Part shown: positions 42,501 through 48,551 of the stretch, in pieces
How the letters are laid out: each line of letters begins with the position of its first letter
Numbering within the stretch: position 1 is the first letter of the stretch
NCBI RefSeq assembly: GCF_023518235.1
Contig: NZ_CP090423.1
Span: 2,170,001 to 2,234,000 of the forward strand
DNA length: 64,000 nt
Source of the DNA: Stenotrophomonas maltophilia
GTDB lineage: Bacteria > Pseudomonadota > Gammaproteobacteria > Xanthomonadales > Xanthomonadaceae
Reading direction: 5' to 3'
Notes under the pieces: model-generated
Seen by the model: the letters and a program-made list of their open reading frames with translations, nothing else
Told to the model about the DNA's origin: nothing
The model's database searches: none
Position numbers and translations under genes: made by a program

Positions 42501-43400
42501 CGTGCCGTCGGTGCGGATGACCGCAATGTAGTCCTGTGCAGTGACCTGATGCTTCTTGTAGGCGTCGATTGACAGGTCATAGGCGGTGCCATTGTGGGCA
42601 CCGATGCCCGTCACCATCACATACTTCCCACTCTCGGTCAGCACGTACAGGTCCGGCAGCACCACCACATTGCCCAGCCGTCCACCGGCGGTCCACGCAC
42701 CACCCGGCACGAAGTCCGATTGGCGCACGTAGTGCGTGTAGTGATCCTGGATGAATGCCTGCGCAGCGGCGGTATTCACTCCCTGGCCGTGCACCATCGC
42801 CATGATCAGGCCAAGGCTGTCGGTCGGGTTTCCCACACCGAAGCCAGCCGACCCCTTGCCGACGCCACTCATCCGATTGATATCGAACCCCACCGGAAGG
42901 TTGTCCCGGGTGAGGTACAGATCCATCATCTGCGTCTGCGCCAGCGCGGTTCCCAGCGAGAAGCCCGGGAAGTACAGATCGCTGAAGTTCAGTCCAATTC
43001 CCTTGGCGTCTGCAAATGCCTGCCTTCCAAACGCAATCGCGTCGAGCTGCTGTTGGGTGGGAATATGCAGCGTCGCCAGAGCGTCGGTAATGATGTCGCG
43101 CCAATCGACGGGGTTGGCCTGTGTTGGCCGGTTGGCAACGATGAAGGAGTTGCTCGCGTCGTGATAGAGCGCCATCCCGAAATAGCCGCTCTTCTCTTCG
43201 GCGGAGGCTGAGATCACCGACCAGCCGGTGCCATCGAGCGCGACACGGATCGACATCTCGTCAAACTGCATCAGCTCGGCAATCGCCGTCATCAATGCCG
43301 TGTTGTCACCAATCGAGGCGCTCGCGCTGGCGGTCTTCATCCGCCTGACGATCGTGGTGAGGGACCGCTTCGGAACCTGGGTGATGGTGCGACCGCTCAT
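30588..43400 (-). CDS. Giant RTX protein with lipase-like N-terminus, glycine zipper and cadherin-like arrays
   Basis: About 4,270 residues, intact. Rough layout: lipase-like segment 60-280 (D-W at 99-100, elbow G146-F-S148-L-G150, possible D229 and H269); hydrophobic segments 450-600; glycine zipper 605-668; RTX nonapeptide blocks near 960-1350, 1490-1660, 1840-2115 and 2655-2920; cadherin-like domains 2230-2650 and 3045-3800 (repeated D-Y-E, V-T-D, N-E-A-P); EF-hand-like D-x-D-G-D-G loops 3945-4070; Ala/Pro-rich tail. Exported without cleavage by the ABC/HlyD pair encoded upstream, then folded by calcium outside. ATG at 43400 has GGAGAA upstream; 43442 is less likely. Toxin, adhesin or both: inference only. 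Confidence 0.9.
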   Translation of the reverse strand: MSGRTITQVPKRSLTTIVRRMKTASASASIGDNTALMTAIAELMQFDEMSIRVALDGTGWSVISASAEEKSGYFGMALYHDASNSFIVANRPTQANPVDWRDIITDALATLHIPTQQQLDAIAFGRQAFADAKGIGLNFSDLYFPGFSLGTALAQTQMMDLYLTRDNLPVGFDINRMSGVGKGSAGFGVGNPTDSLGLIMAMVHGQGVNTAAAQAFIQDHYTHYVRQSDFVPGGAWTAGGRLGNVVVLPDLYVLTESGKYVMVTGIGAHNGTAYDLSIDAYKKHQVTAQDYIAVIRTDGTLAFLPKADKELILPSADFIGQSQSYLPTGYILTLAEPQGDGVRIVGETINGDVIEIVRTDLDGDGDYDRIERVLQEKTSGSRNFGNNRFLISGGEVSDEDDYVQTAQVRIDSNGDGKVDQIDNVTTRGNIRIEVNTVIAADGTVTTTDDVLYLGVNIGSIGSSFGSSLSSVLFDDALVSSIGSIVFSALGENLAEALAQLRVTESAFQAFDAAFQDIELDLGANATGVVSSYLAGELIHALGLEGTVVGELGQSAAAQALGMIIQNISNGVPALSNINLGSFNISTVVATWLGTKLASKLVEFDTIAGQIGASLGASIGAMIGAASAGSSAAMGMRFGSMAGPVGAVIGAFVGYIFGGVIGSMFGGKPRSGAEVTWDQASGKFAISGVWQRSGATPTAAISFAQTVSGTLNNVLELAGSRLIDPASVVAGGYGTHGKDFVYRRNGTVVFKTRDAAEVIGYGSLAALRSLVPQMAGGDIYIKRALSNGLATTRPQDFDSTQLVGDLSVALDYGRYMADPSVVNALLSTGSADGFAAGWAITFARARELGLHRRAASDWTGGFSVLMDEILDGTVDGIGIGPANLYMALDGKERTFTVMAGDERAGTIRDSIETSMKDEIAGSSGADQISLEGNVLAASAALKVNGAAMNGSHKVDVAAIIDAGDGDDIVRGGDLGNDLLGGSGNDTLVGGRLDDWLLGQDGDDVLFAGAVSNITFAAGDAAAEAAAIAVNGGNGNLLRGGAGNDRLYGGRGADWLEGGAGVDRILGGDGADIISGGAGDDRFGNGAALFGGGGSDQYLFGFGDGRDVIFDEADGASVANKGGDSLAWRIRQMEQGLLARGWAGGGDYLADGTVRGGEDAIVFSAGVAFENLRMRRDGNNLVISLVFIDSAGRAKTTSDELVISDWFETTHRVEWLRFANGEEVRIGDMTSYIIGTAGSDVILGTYGADFIYGGDGNDEIRGLAGNDFGIGGAGDDFVAGDGDQDWVMGGSGNDQVLGGDGNDTVFGDGGNDRVYGGSGSDLVVGGRGNDEVVGGEGDDVFRYQRGDGEDILLDDYVDNWDLVWEKGSYVNGYVRNADGTVSKDGVVYFNGASWISHNDWNDEAQVLRRHMGALDGVIARNAGVDSLEFGAGIDVQDILLQQIDNDLRLTVGRDGDAGRLSQSTDTLTIKDWYALGGSIENMVFAATGRLGVAAMTLLGGSDGNDTISGTSGKDWLTGNGGDDVIDGGAGDDLLNGNEGSDLLKGGAGADILYGGSGDDTLEGGSDADLLFGGLGTDIASYAGSSAVVAYLGNTVGNTSHAKGDVYEGIEGLAGGNGADRLGGDASDNILRGGGGNDLLRGGAGDDVYEYNVGDGDDQIMDAAFDLEEVVGADGQVSGAYLASWDYLGESAGRHAYRLTLTNRLSGEVAYRSFDQVDFLFSQQQATIPPASAWNYGVGRLQGTTWRNTANGMQLLREAPRQDASGDDLLSFGKGISLSNLRLRIVGGENQLDVVAAQNGSVKIGSDGNAQISVERMQLNDGLTVELRNLRQLAQGGTADDDVILGGTAADVINGGAGEDVLSGSDGNDTLSGGDGDDTLEGGAGADVLDGGSDRVSLGQAIQPGQAYGDTIRYASSSAALVADLATGSLFGGHATGDSIVLNGGVSSVENVVGTADFGDTISGDARANRLLGLGGNDWLDGRAGDDVLVGGDGNDTLMGGDGDDALSGDDGDDRLDGGAGKDILAGGTGADELYGGLGNDQISGDAGDDKAWGGDGDDTLGGQEGADQLYGEAGDDVLSGGAGDDLLEGGDGNDTLSGDGGDDLMRGGAGDDTYVVAGHDGSDRIEDSLGRNRLVLQDAGPESVWLQRRGDDLVVSVLGGGSSVTIAGYYTGAGRLREIATAAGSLFLAHAEPLIQAMAQLSTEVPAVLPAAIAAQLTRYWHPTGKAGPQLANQSLSTDEDVALVGNVNAVDHDDNISGYAVLQGPTMGSVALDAATGAWVYTPAADRHGTDRFVVRVTDADGNTADQVVDLVVRSVNDVPSDILAPGPLAVDENAANNLSLGRFGHVDRDGAEDTATFTLINDGGGRFRITADGTLSVRDGTKLDYETGSAHTIRVRVTDGAGAWFEKDFTIDVRNINEAPFTPTRPPNTAPVLAGEKTGAGTVVGTFVIGDPDTTTPTLQLVTNPGGLLEVVGNQVRVRSGVAIDFEALATAQGATLVDLDGDGIKEVLLTASVRAFDGELASAGTLSFTYAIEDENEAPTAVAFAATTTSFNETDRVATGTALPAILLGTLSSTDPDTVAGSDFATMAYSVSDSRFEIVNGNQLRLKAGAIVDYEAGSTVAVTVTATDRGGAGLSVSKQLVFTVVNRDDYLYGTAAGETLVGQANRDVIQGLGGNDTINGGGGNDDLYGGDGDDTLRGDAGDDKLWGELGRDTLYGGAGIDELRGGDGDDNLYGEDGDDRLYGDAGNDILDGGAGNDLLEGGIGNDTLKGGLGNDILRGGDGDDLLEGGAGADTLSGGAGVDTLTYASATAGVVLNLATGTHGGAAAGDVLEDAFERIIGSAFNDTITGSAGDDYIEGGAGNDTLYGGAGNDTLYGGDGDDLLDAQAGNDTLYGGAGSDILIGGDDSDVYLIDRDSGADEIRNYDSSGDDIDVIGYRDISRNDLWFSRTGDDLVISVIGTSVVTTIKGWYTTTSANDRANYKIDFILAGEHASSTINAEALVTLMAGRTKPATVAAYQALHADASFENQWRHHWDGNGLPSVSVVANQSINEDGQVAVQFTVGDDLTPASGVTVQAFVLDATDLSSAVAWMNAPTITAGANGERTVTLVPKGNASGRVAIKLVATDAGGLVTERVFFLDVKPVVDAPVISRAVQVGTTLDGGTLALDVQAALSDTDGSETLEIRISNLPTGLTLNKGTNLGNGVWSLTPAQLAGLALVGPATWSADLTGTAALTVTAIAKETATGLTSSKTQTLSVTINARPTDITVDRALSTVESTADAPVANGTVLGNFARVDADNDGFTFSLTDNAGGRFAISAAGVLTVANASLLDYETNTSHQIVVRVTDAGGLTRDKTFTVAVTNVDEAPAIPTVSSQPVAIAAENAALGGVVIANLSSSGGNGSYSYVLEGDSRGWFTLVGNQLKFRDGLVLDFEALKAAGMTLSDADSDGRQEVVYSVSVKAVSGGLTSAGARTITVRLEDVNDAPHGITADRTLSIAENSGNGTEVGKFSGQDQDATDGLTFTLVNNAGGRFAITAAGVLSVANGGLLDYEAATSHAITVRVTDSHGATRDQVFQVGVSNVNEAPRTPDVVQHVALTAENTGVSGQVVATLSSSDPDGTAPSYQIINDPFAWFVISGNQLKYNVNSFDFEAVAPYLQLIDGDGDGQLEAYYNVTVRATDGALVSGNREITVRIEDVNEAPTTWGQSVTLAESAPGAGQTVFQFTNWSDPDSQWYNRDHRFAITGGASNLFGINATTGQIALHGQLDFESAQSHQIQVTVTDRAGASSSTWVTINVQNVNEKPTLVYTQDSNFVYVLWGNDQEDFYSSVVITSAVEILSVTQQYWDTYTNETFYYDYGTTTRAISGDGFLTGYYYNGTIATRIANRGNRRQVNEGNWGDPRGSGAGYYQETYYDTWYEIVVQSVDSAGLWSDPVKFVVNEFGARLGPVVLDLDGDGVETVGWAQSATRFDMDGDGVRDLTGWVGPHDGLLVLDRNRNGTIDSGAEISFTMDREGARSDLEGLAAYDSNGDRRLDAGDARFGEFQVWRDANRDGISQTGELLTLQQAGVASINLDAQRTGQTPGTSPDNTTYANGQYTRTDGSQAALSDMFFAFGEREEDVDGDGLDLNAGAGRNGRDQGSGDAASGRVKRRGGDPRVAMAGDPPVPTAAPAGVGAGDRFAAPAPTAAERLQAAPRSAERPAIEEDIPSGPAAQRSALHDNLALAQKKRFQMIEAMSTFDAQPYAQGISTAARDPAALELLTAIPDYRISQA
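34650..35440 (-). repeat. RTX nonapeptide repeat block 4 (coding)
   Basis: The longest uninterrupted run of G-G-x-G-x-D-x-L-x repeats in the giant protein, about 260 residues with one short break. At DNA level it gives near-periodic 27-base units rich in ccgtcgccacc. The coding frame is continuous, so this is a protein repeat, not a DNA array. Confidence 0.85.
37060..37880 (-). repeat. RTX nonapeptide repeat block 3 (coding)
   Basis: Two runs (37880-37730 and 37540-37060) of G-G-D-G-D-D-x-L-type repeats with a linker between them, then a haemolysin-related calcium-binding segment (V-S-V-L-G-G-G-S-S-V-T-I). About 17-18 units in total by eye. Confidence 0.8.
38430..38925 (-). repeat. RTX nonapeptide repeat block 2 (coding)
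   Basis: About ten G-G-x-G-x-D repeats in two groups split by a non-repeat linker (Y-A-G-S-S-A-V-V-A-Y-L-G) of the type that often caps RTX beta-rolls. Confidence 0.8.
39340..40515 (-). repeat. RTX nonapeptide repeat block 1 (coding)
   Basis: Two RTX runs (about 40515-40130 and 39700-39400) separated by a roughly 120-residue haemolysin-type calcium-binding related domain containing W-F-E-T-T-H-R-V-E-W-L-R-F-A-N-G-E-E, typical of the domain found between RTX rolls. Confidence 0.8.
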
Positions 43401-43494
43401 GTCAGTTCTCCACTCCATTGGGTTGAACAACAATTTCGGCACGTTGCCGGTTGGCAGAAACGTGGTTGGACTCAGGGCTGAGGTCTACGCTGGC

Positions 43495-44889
43495 TCATCG
43501 CTCCCTCCCCGCCTCCTGCACGCGCCGCGACAGCGGCGACAGCAGGTATTCAATGATGCGGCGGTCACCGGTCTTGATCTCGGCCGTGGCGGCCAGGCCC
43601 GGCGCCAGCGCGCGGCGCCGGCCATCCACTTCGATCCAGGGCCGCAGCAGGCGTACGCGCGCCGGATAGCGCAGCCCTTCCTTCTCGGTCTGCACGGCAT
43701 CACGGCCCACCGTTTCGACAACGCCATCCACCACGCCGTAGCGCGTGAACGGATAGGCTTCCAGCTTCACCTCCACCGGCTGCCCGTCGCGGACGAAGCC
43801 GGCATCGCGGTTGGGCAGCATGGCGTCGACCACCAGTTCGCCGTCGTGCGGCACCAGCACCATCAGCGGATCGGCCGGCTTCACCACACCGCCGATGGTA
43901 TGCACCTGCAGCTGCTGCACCACGCCGGTCACCGGCGCGCGCAGCACCGTATGCCCGGCCTTGTCATGGGCCTTTTTCAGTTCTTCGGCGCGCAGCACGC
44001 GCGCCGCTTCGGCCTCGGTCAATGCATCCAGCGCTTCGCGGGCGAACTCGCTGCGGCTCTTGCTCATCTGCTGGCTGGCGGCCTGTTGCGCAGCGGCGGC
44101 CTTGCGCTGTTCCTCGCGGCGGATCGCCAGGTCCTGGCGCATGCCCACCACCCGCTCCTTCACTTCTGCCACCTGCAACCGCGGCACGTAGTTGTCGCGG
44201 CTCAGTTCCTCCAGCTTGTTCAGCTGGTCGGTGGCCAACGGCAGCTGTTCTTCCAGCTTGGCGATCTCGGCCAGGATCATGCCGTGCTCGCCGTCGCGCT
44301 GGCTGCGCTCCTGCTGCAGGCCGCCTACGGTGGAATCGAACTCGCGCTGCTTGGCGGCCACCAGTGCCTGCTGGATGGCCACGATGCTGTCAGGCGTCCC
44401 CTGCGGAGCGACGAAGCGGCCGGCGCGGCCGGCAACGTGGTCCACCACGGCCTGTGCGCGTGCCACGTCGATCTGCGCGGTCAGCAGCGCCTGGCGCGCC
44501 TGTTCGACTTCGGCATGGCTGACGGTCGGGTCCAGCTCCAGCAGCGGCGTCCCCGCCTTCACGGGCTGTCCTTCCACCACGTGGATCGCCCGGACCACGC
44601 CCTGGTCCGCGGCCTGGATCACCTTCACGTTGCCACGCGGAATCACCTTGCCTTCGGCCACCGCCACCATGTCCAGGCGGCCCAGGCACGCCCACACCAG
44701 CGCGATGGCCAAGAAGGCGATCAGCAGCCAGAGCACGGTGCGGCCAATGGGGTTTGGTGGCTTTTCCAGAACCTCCAGCGCGGCAGGCAGGAAGTCTGGT
44801 GCGGCCGAGCTGCGCAGGTCCGGCTGCGCACGCTCTGCACGCAGGCTCTCGCGCAGGATGGCCAGGTGATGCCTCAGTCCTTTCAACAT
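43495..44889 (-). CDS. HlyD-family periplasmic adaptor of a type I secretion system
   Basis: A 464-residue membrane-fusion protein: short cytoplasmic part, one membrane helix at about 50-68, then biotinyl-lipoyl half-motif (G-V-V-R-A-I-H-V-V-E-G), a long coiled coil (about 110-310) rich in Q, E, A and L, the second lipoyl half, and the beta-barrel end with the HlyD-type G-L-x-A-x-A-E-I-K-T-G-D-R-R-I-I-E-Y-L-L. It links the inner-membrane ABC exporter to an outer-membrane TolC-like channel, which is not encoded here. Lies 94 bases before the RTX gene and 30 bases after the ABC gene. Confidence 0.92.
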   Translation of the reverse strand: MLKGLRHHLAILRESLRAERAQPDLRSSAAPDFLPAALEVLEKPPNPIGRTVLWLLIAFLAIALVWACLGRLDMVAVAEGKVIPRGNVKVIQAADQGVVRAIHVVEGQPVKAGTPLLELDPTVSHAEVEQARQALLTAQIDVARAQAVVDHVAGRAGRFVAPQGTPDSIVAIQQALVAAKQREFDSTVGGLQQERSQRDGEHGMILAEIAKLEEQLPLATDQLNKLEELSRDNYVPRLQVAEVKERVVGMRQDLAIRREEQRKAAAAQQAASQQMSKSRSEFAREALDALTEAEAARVLRAEELKKAHDKAGHTVLRAPVTGVVQQLQVHTIGGVVKPADPLMVLVPHDGELVVDAMLPNRDAGFVRDGQPVEVKLEAYPFTRYGVVDGVVETVGRDAVQTEKEGLRYPARVRLLRPWIEVDGRRRALAPGLAATAEIKTGDRRIIEYLLSPLSRRVQEAGRER

Positions 44890-44919
44890 GCGTGCTGTCC
44901 TTGGCTGGGCGCGCGGGGG

Positions 44920-47103
44920 TCAGTTCAGGGGAACGGCCACGGCGGGCAGGCCCATCTGTTTGGTGTAGAGCAGTGAGTAGCGGCCACCGGCGCGCAGCAG
45001 ATCCTCGTGCGTGCCGGTCTCGGTGATCCGGCCGCGTTCGAGCGTGACGATGCGGTTGGCCTGGCGTACGGCTGACAAGCGGTGCGCGATGATGATCACG
45101 GTGCGACCGGCGGACATGCGCTTGAGGTTGTCCTGGATGACGTCTTCGCTTTCGGCATCCAGCGCCGAGGTGGCCTCGTCGAAGATCAGGATCTTCGGAT
45201 CGATCGCCAGCGCACGCGCGATGGCCAGGCGCTGCCGTTGGCCGCCGGAAAGATTGCCGCCACGCTCGTCAATGCGGGTGTCGTAGGCCTCGGGCAGCTC
45301 CAGGATGAAATCGTGCGCGCCGGCCAGCTTGGCCACTTCCACCACGCGGCTCATCGGCATCGCCGGGTCGGCCATCGCGATGTTCTCGCGCACGCTGCGG
45401 TTGAACAGCAGGTTTTCCTGCAGCACCACTCCCACCTGGCGACGCAGCCAGGCCGGGTCAACCATCGACAGGTCCACGCCATCGACCAGCACCCGTCCCC
45501 GCTCGGGCGTGTGCAGGCGCTGGATCAGCTTGGTCAGGGTCGACTTGCCCGATCCCGAGGGCCCGACCACGCCAAGGATCTCGCCCGGGGCGATATCCAG
45601 ATTGACCCCGGACAGCACTTCCTGCCCTTCGGGCCGGTAGCGGAACGACACATGTTCCAGCGCGATGCGGCCTTCGACATCCGGAAGGCTGGCCCGTGAT
45701 GGCGAGCTGGCCGGTTCGGTAGGGGAATTGAGGATGTCCCCCAGCCGCTCCACCGCGATGCGCGCCTGCTGGAAGTCCTGGGCCAGCTGCGCCAGGCGCA
45801 GCACCGGCCCGGCCACCTGGCCGGCAAGCATGTTGAACGCCACCAGCTCACCGACGGTCAGCTTGCCGTCGATCACCAACCGCGCGCCGAAGAACAGCAG
45901 CGCCACCGTGGCCAGTTTGTGGATCAGCTGTATCGCCTGCGAGCCCCAGTTGGCCAGCATGCCGGCGCGGAAGCTGGCCTGGATGTAGCCTGCCAGCTGC
46001 TTGTCCCAGCGGTTCTGCGCCTGCGGCTCAACCGCCAGCGCCTTGATCGTCTCCACGCCGGTCACCGCCTCGACCAGGAACGACTGGTTCTCGGCACCGC
46101 GCACGAATTTCTCATCCAGCCGGCGGCGCAGCATCGGGCCCACCAGCATCACCACCACGGCATACAGCGGCAGGGTGATCAGCACGATCAGCAGCAGCGT
46201 CGGGCTGTACAACCACATCACCGCCAGGAACACGATGGCGAAGAACAGGTCCAGCACCACGGTCTGCGCCGACGAGGTGAGAAACTCACGGATGGTCTCC
46301 AACTCGCGTACGCGCGCCACCGAATCACCCACCCGCCGCGCCTGGAAGTAGGCCAGCGGAAGATGGGTCAGGTGCGAGAACAGCTTCGAGCCCAGTTCGG
46401 CATCGACACGGCTGGTGGTGTGCGAGAACAGGTAGGTCCGCAGCCCGCCCATCACCACTTCGAACACCGAAACCACCAGCAGGCCCAACGCCAGTACCTC
46501 CAGCGTGGTGATGCCTTTGTGCACCAGCACTTTGTCGATCACCACCTGGAAGAACAGCGGCGTGATCAGCGCCATCAGCTGCAGGAAGAACGAAGCCACC
46601 AGCACATCACGCAGCAGGCGGCGGTACTTCACCAGCGCCGGAATGAACCAGCCGACGTCGAAGCGCCGGGCGGCACCGGCCACGCTTTCGCGCGTGGTCA
46701 TCAGCAGCAGGCGGCCGTCGAAGTCCTGCGAGAATTCGCCCAGGGTCAGCGTGACCGGACGCCCCTCGGCCGAGGCGTCAAAGCACAGCACGTTTTCCGC
46801 ATCGGCCTTGAGCACCAGGGTGTAGCGCCCGTCGGCCAGACAGGCGATGGCCGGCAGAGGATGGTCGCGCAGGGCGGTAACCCGTGCCTGCACCACGCGC
46901 GCCTTGACGTCCATGCGCTTGGCCAGGCGCAACAGCTCCTGGGTGGCGATGCGTCCTTCGGGATGGCCCAGCTGGTGCCGGAGCTGGTCAGGATCGGCCG
47001 GCCGATCAAGGAATCCCAGCAAGGCGACAAAACAGGCAAGTGCGCCCCCATCATCCACGCACGGCGACTCCTGCAGATCGATCCCTGATCCGTTGCTGCC
47101 CAC
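44920..47103 (-). CDS. HlyB-type ABC exporter with inactive C39-like domain
   Basis: A 727-residue type I secretion ABC protein. N-terminal C39-like domain (about 15-140): the D-C-G of active peptidases reads D-D-G here (residues 17-19), so the catalytic cysteine is missing and the domain should bind rather than cut the cargo, as in HlyB. Six membrane segments at about 160-440; nucleotide-binding domain 480-715 with G-P-S-G-S-G-K-S-T, L-S-G-G-Q-R-Q-R and I-L-I-F-D-E-A-T-S-A-L-D. GTG start with AAGG upstream. First gene of the secretion operon. Confidence 0.93.
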   Translation of the reverse strand: MGSNGSGIDLQESPCVDDGGALACFVALLGFLDRPADPDQLRHQLGHPEGRIATQELLRLAKRMDVKARVVQARVTALRDHPLPAIACLADGRYTLVLKADAENVLCFDASAEGRPVTLTLGEFSQDFDGRLLLMTTRESVAGAARRFDVGWFIPALVKYRRLLRDVLVASFFLQLMALITPLFFQVVIDKVLVHKGITTLEVLALGLLVVSVFEVVMGGLRTYLFSHTTSRVDAELGSKLFSHLTHLPLAYFQARRVGDSVARVRELETIREFLTSSAQTVVLDLFFAIVFLAVMWLYSPTLLLIVLITLPLYAVVVMLVGPMLRRRLDEKFVRGAENQSFLVEAVTGVETIKALAVEPQAQNRWDKQLAGYIQASFRAGMLANWGSQAIQLIHKLATVALLFFGARLVIDGKLTVGELVAFNMLAGQVAGPVLRLAQLAQDFQQARIAVERLGDILNSPTEPASSPSRASLPDVEGRIALEHVSFRYRPEGQEVLSGVNLDIAPGEILGVVGPSGSGKSTLTKLIQRLHTPERGRVLVDGVDLSMVDPAWLRRQVGVVLQENLLFNRSVRENIAMADPAMPMSRVVEVAKLAGAHDFILELPEAYDTRIDERGGNLSGGQRQRLAIARALAIDPKILIFDEATSALDAESEDVIQDNLKRMSAGRTVIIIAHRLSAVRQANRIVTLERGRITETGTHEDLLRAGGRYSLLYTKQMGLPAVAVPLN

Positions 47104-47285
47104 GTCAACTGCCTTGTTGTCCCCTGGTGCGCGGACTCTAGGCCCGGGCCATGTCAGCTGTCCACCTGCTGAACGAGCTTTTGTGCAAATCAGATCAAAG
47201 TGACAAATTCATCACATTTTTGAACACGCCTTCTGTTCATTCAGACGGGACCACGCCGACGGCGGGCGACCGGCATCATGGCATC
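47104..47285. promoter_or_regulatory. Divergent promoter region between the RTX operon and a LacI gene
   Basis: 182 bases with an AT-rich core (about 47180-47240: ttttgtgcaaatcagatcaaagtgacaaattcatcacattttt) in a GC-rich chromosome, as expected for promoters in both directions. It includes the dyad TGAACA-N7-TGTTCA. No unambiguous -35/-10 pair could be assigned. Confidence 0.5.
47221..47239. promoter_or_regulatory. Dyad TGAACA-N7-TGTTCA
   Basis: Perfect 6-bp arms around seven bases, 47 bases before the proposed LacI start and 118 bases before the hlyB-like start. A candidate operator, though LacI proteins usually prefer palindromes with a central CG and no spacer. Confidence 0.4.
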
Positions 47286-48344
47286 ATGATGGCTGCACGT
47301 TCCCAAGCCGTTCTCATGACGATCAAAGGCAAAGCCACCTCCCTGGACATCGCCCACCTGGCCGGGGTCTCCCAGCCCACCGTGTCGCGGGCCCTGCGTG
47401 GCAGCCCGATGGTCAACGCCGAGACCCGCGAGCGCATCCTGCGCATCGCCCGCGAGCTGAACTACAAGGTCGACAAGAACGCCTCCAGCCTGCGCCTGCG
47501 CAATGCCGGCACCCTGGCCCTGCTGTTCTTCGAAGACCCGACCAACGACGACTCGCTGATCAACCCGTTCTTCCATTCGATGCTCGGCTCGATCACCCGT
47601 GCCTGCGCCCTGCACGGGCAGGACCTGCTGGTCTCGTTCCAGCAGCTGTCCACCGACTGGCAGGCCGATTACGAGGACAGCAACAAGGCCGACGGCATCA
47701 TCCTGCTCGGCTACGGCGACTACCACCAATCGCGCGACCGCCTGCAGCGGCTGGTTGAACAGGGCACGCATTTCGTGCGCTGGGGCGCCGCCCTGCCCGG
47801 CCAGCCCGGCGTGTCGATCGGCAGCGACAATTTCCAGGGCGGGCATGACATCACCGCCCACCTGCTGCAGCAGGGCTGCCGCCGCATCGCCTTCCTCGGC
47901 CATGCCTCCAGCCACTACCCGGAGTTCCAGGAGCGTTACCGCGGCCATGTGGCGGCTTTGCAGGAACACGGTCTGGCCGCCGAACCGGCGCTGCAGCACG
48001 ATGCCATCACCACCGAGGCCTCCGGCCAGGAAGCCTGCCAGCTGCTGCTGGCCCGCGGCGAACCCATCGATGCGATCTGCGCGGCCAGCGACCTGATCGC
48101 GATCGGCGCGATCCGCGCCCTGCGCGAGGCCGGCCTGCGCGTGCCGCAGGACGTGGCAGTGACCGGTTTCGACGACATCCCGCTGGCAGCCTCGGTGTCA
48201 CCGGCCTTGACCACGGTGCAGCAGGACACCAAACAGGCCGGCCAGCTGCTGGTCGAACGCCTGCTGGCGCTGATCGGCCGGCAGCCGGTGGACAGCCAGA
48301 GCATCCCGGTGAAGCTGGTGGTGCGCGAATCCTCGCAGCGCTGA
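47286..48344 (+). CDS. LacI-family transcriptional regulator
   Basis: A regulator of about 352 residues. [23 protein letters not shown] near residue 18-37, hinge to about 75, then the sugar-binding-type domain with F-D-D-I-P-L-A-A near 300. The start is uncertain: ATG codons at 47286, 47289 and 47316 are all in frame and none has a good ribosome site; earlier in-frame codons lie in the promoter region. It is divergent from the RTX secretion operon; control of that operon is possible but such regulators usually serve sugar genes elsewhere. Confidence 0.87.
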   Translation: MMAARSQAVLMTIKGKATSLDIAHLAGVSQPTVSRALRGSPMVNAETRERILRIARELNYKVDKNASSLRLRNAGTLALLFFEDPTNDDSLINPFFHSMLGSITRACALHGQDLLVSFQQLSTDWQADYEDSNKADGIILLGYGDYHQSRDRLQRLVEQGTHFVRWGAALPGQPGVSIGSDNFQGGHDITAHLLQQGCRRIAFLGHASSHYPEFQERYRGHVAALQEHGLAAEPALQHDAITTEASGQEACQLLLARGEPIDAICAASDLIAIGAIRALREAGLRVPQDVAVTGFDDIPLAASVSPALTTVQQDTKQAGQLLVERLLALIGRQPVDSQSIPVKLVVRESSQR

Positions 48345-48551
48345 GGCCACGGCTTCGGCTATGCTGCGCCCAACCGCCAGGCCCGGCCCGGCATCGCACG
48401 CCCTCTTCGGGAGAAGGCCTTTGTCCTCCGCCAGCACACCCATACCGCACCGGTAACGGCGGCGAAGGGCACGCTGCGTCGAGACTGACGCCCACGCCCG
48501 TCCTCGTACCGGTCATGCCCGCCTTGGGCCACTCAACCTGTCGAGGTTTCC
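48345..48551. other. Intergenic leader, unassigned
   Basis: 207 bases without a credible gene. Short inverted segments (ccctcttcgggagaagg, accggt twice, ggcggcgaag) suggest some RNA structure ahead of the acetyltransferase gene. I compared it by eye with common riboswitch cores and found no match. Confidence 0.3.

Noticed and set aside
30588-43400. LapA-type adhesin released by a LapG protease
   Set aside because: No di-alanine LapG-type cleavage site was seen near the N-terminus, and no LapD/LapG genes are nearby; an acyltransferase is present instead.
47200-47215. Possible CRP/Clp site (GTGA ... TCAC) in the LacI-RTX gap
   Set aside because: The half sites are separated by eight bases; the CRP/Clp pattern needs six, and the outer bases do not match well.
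48345-48551. Possible riboswitch ahead of the acetyltransferase gene
   Set aside because: Inverted segments are short, and no TPP, FMN, cobalamin, glycine, SAM/SAH or manganese riboswitch core could be matched by eye.
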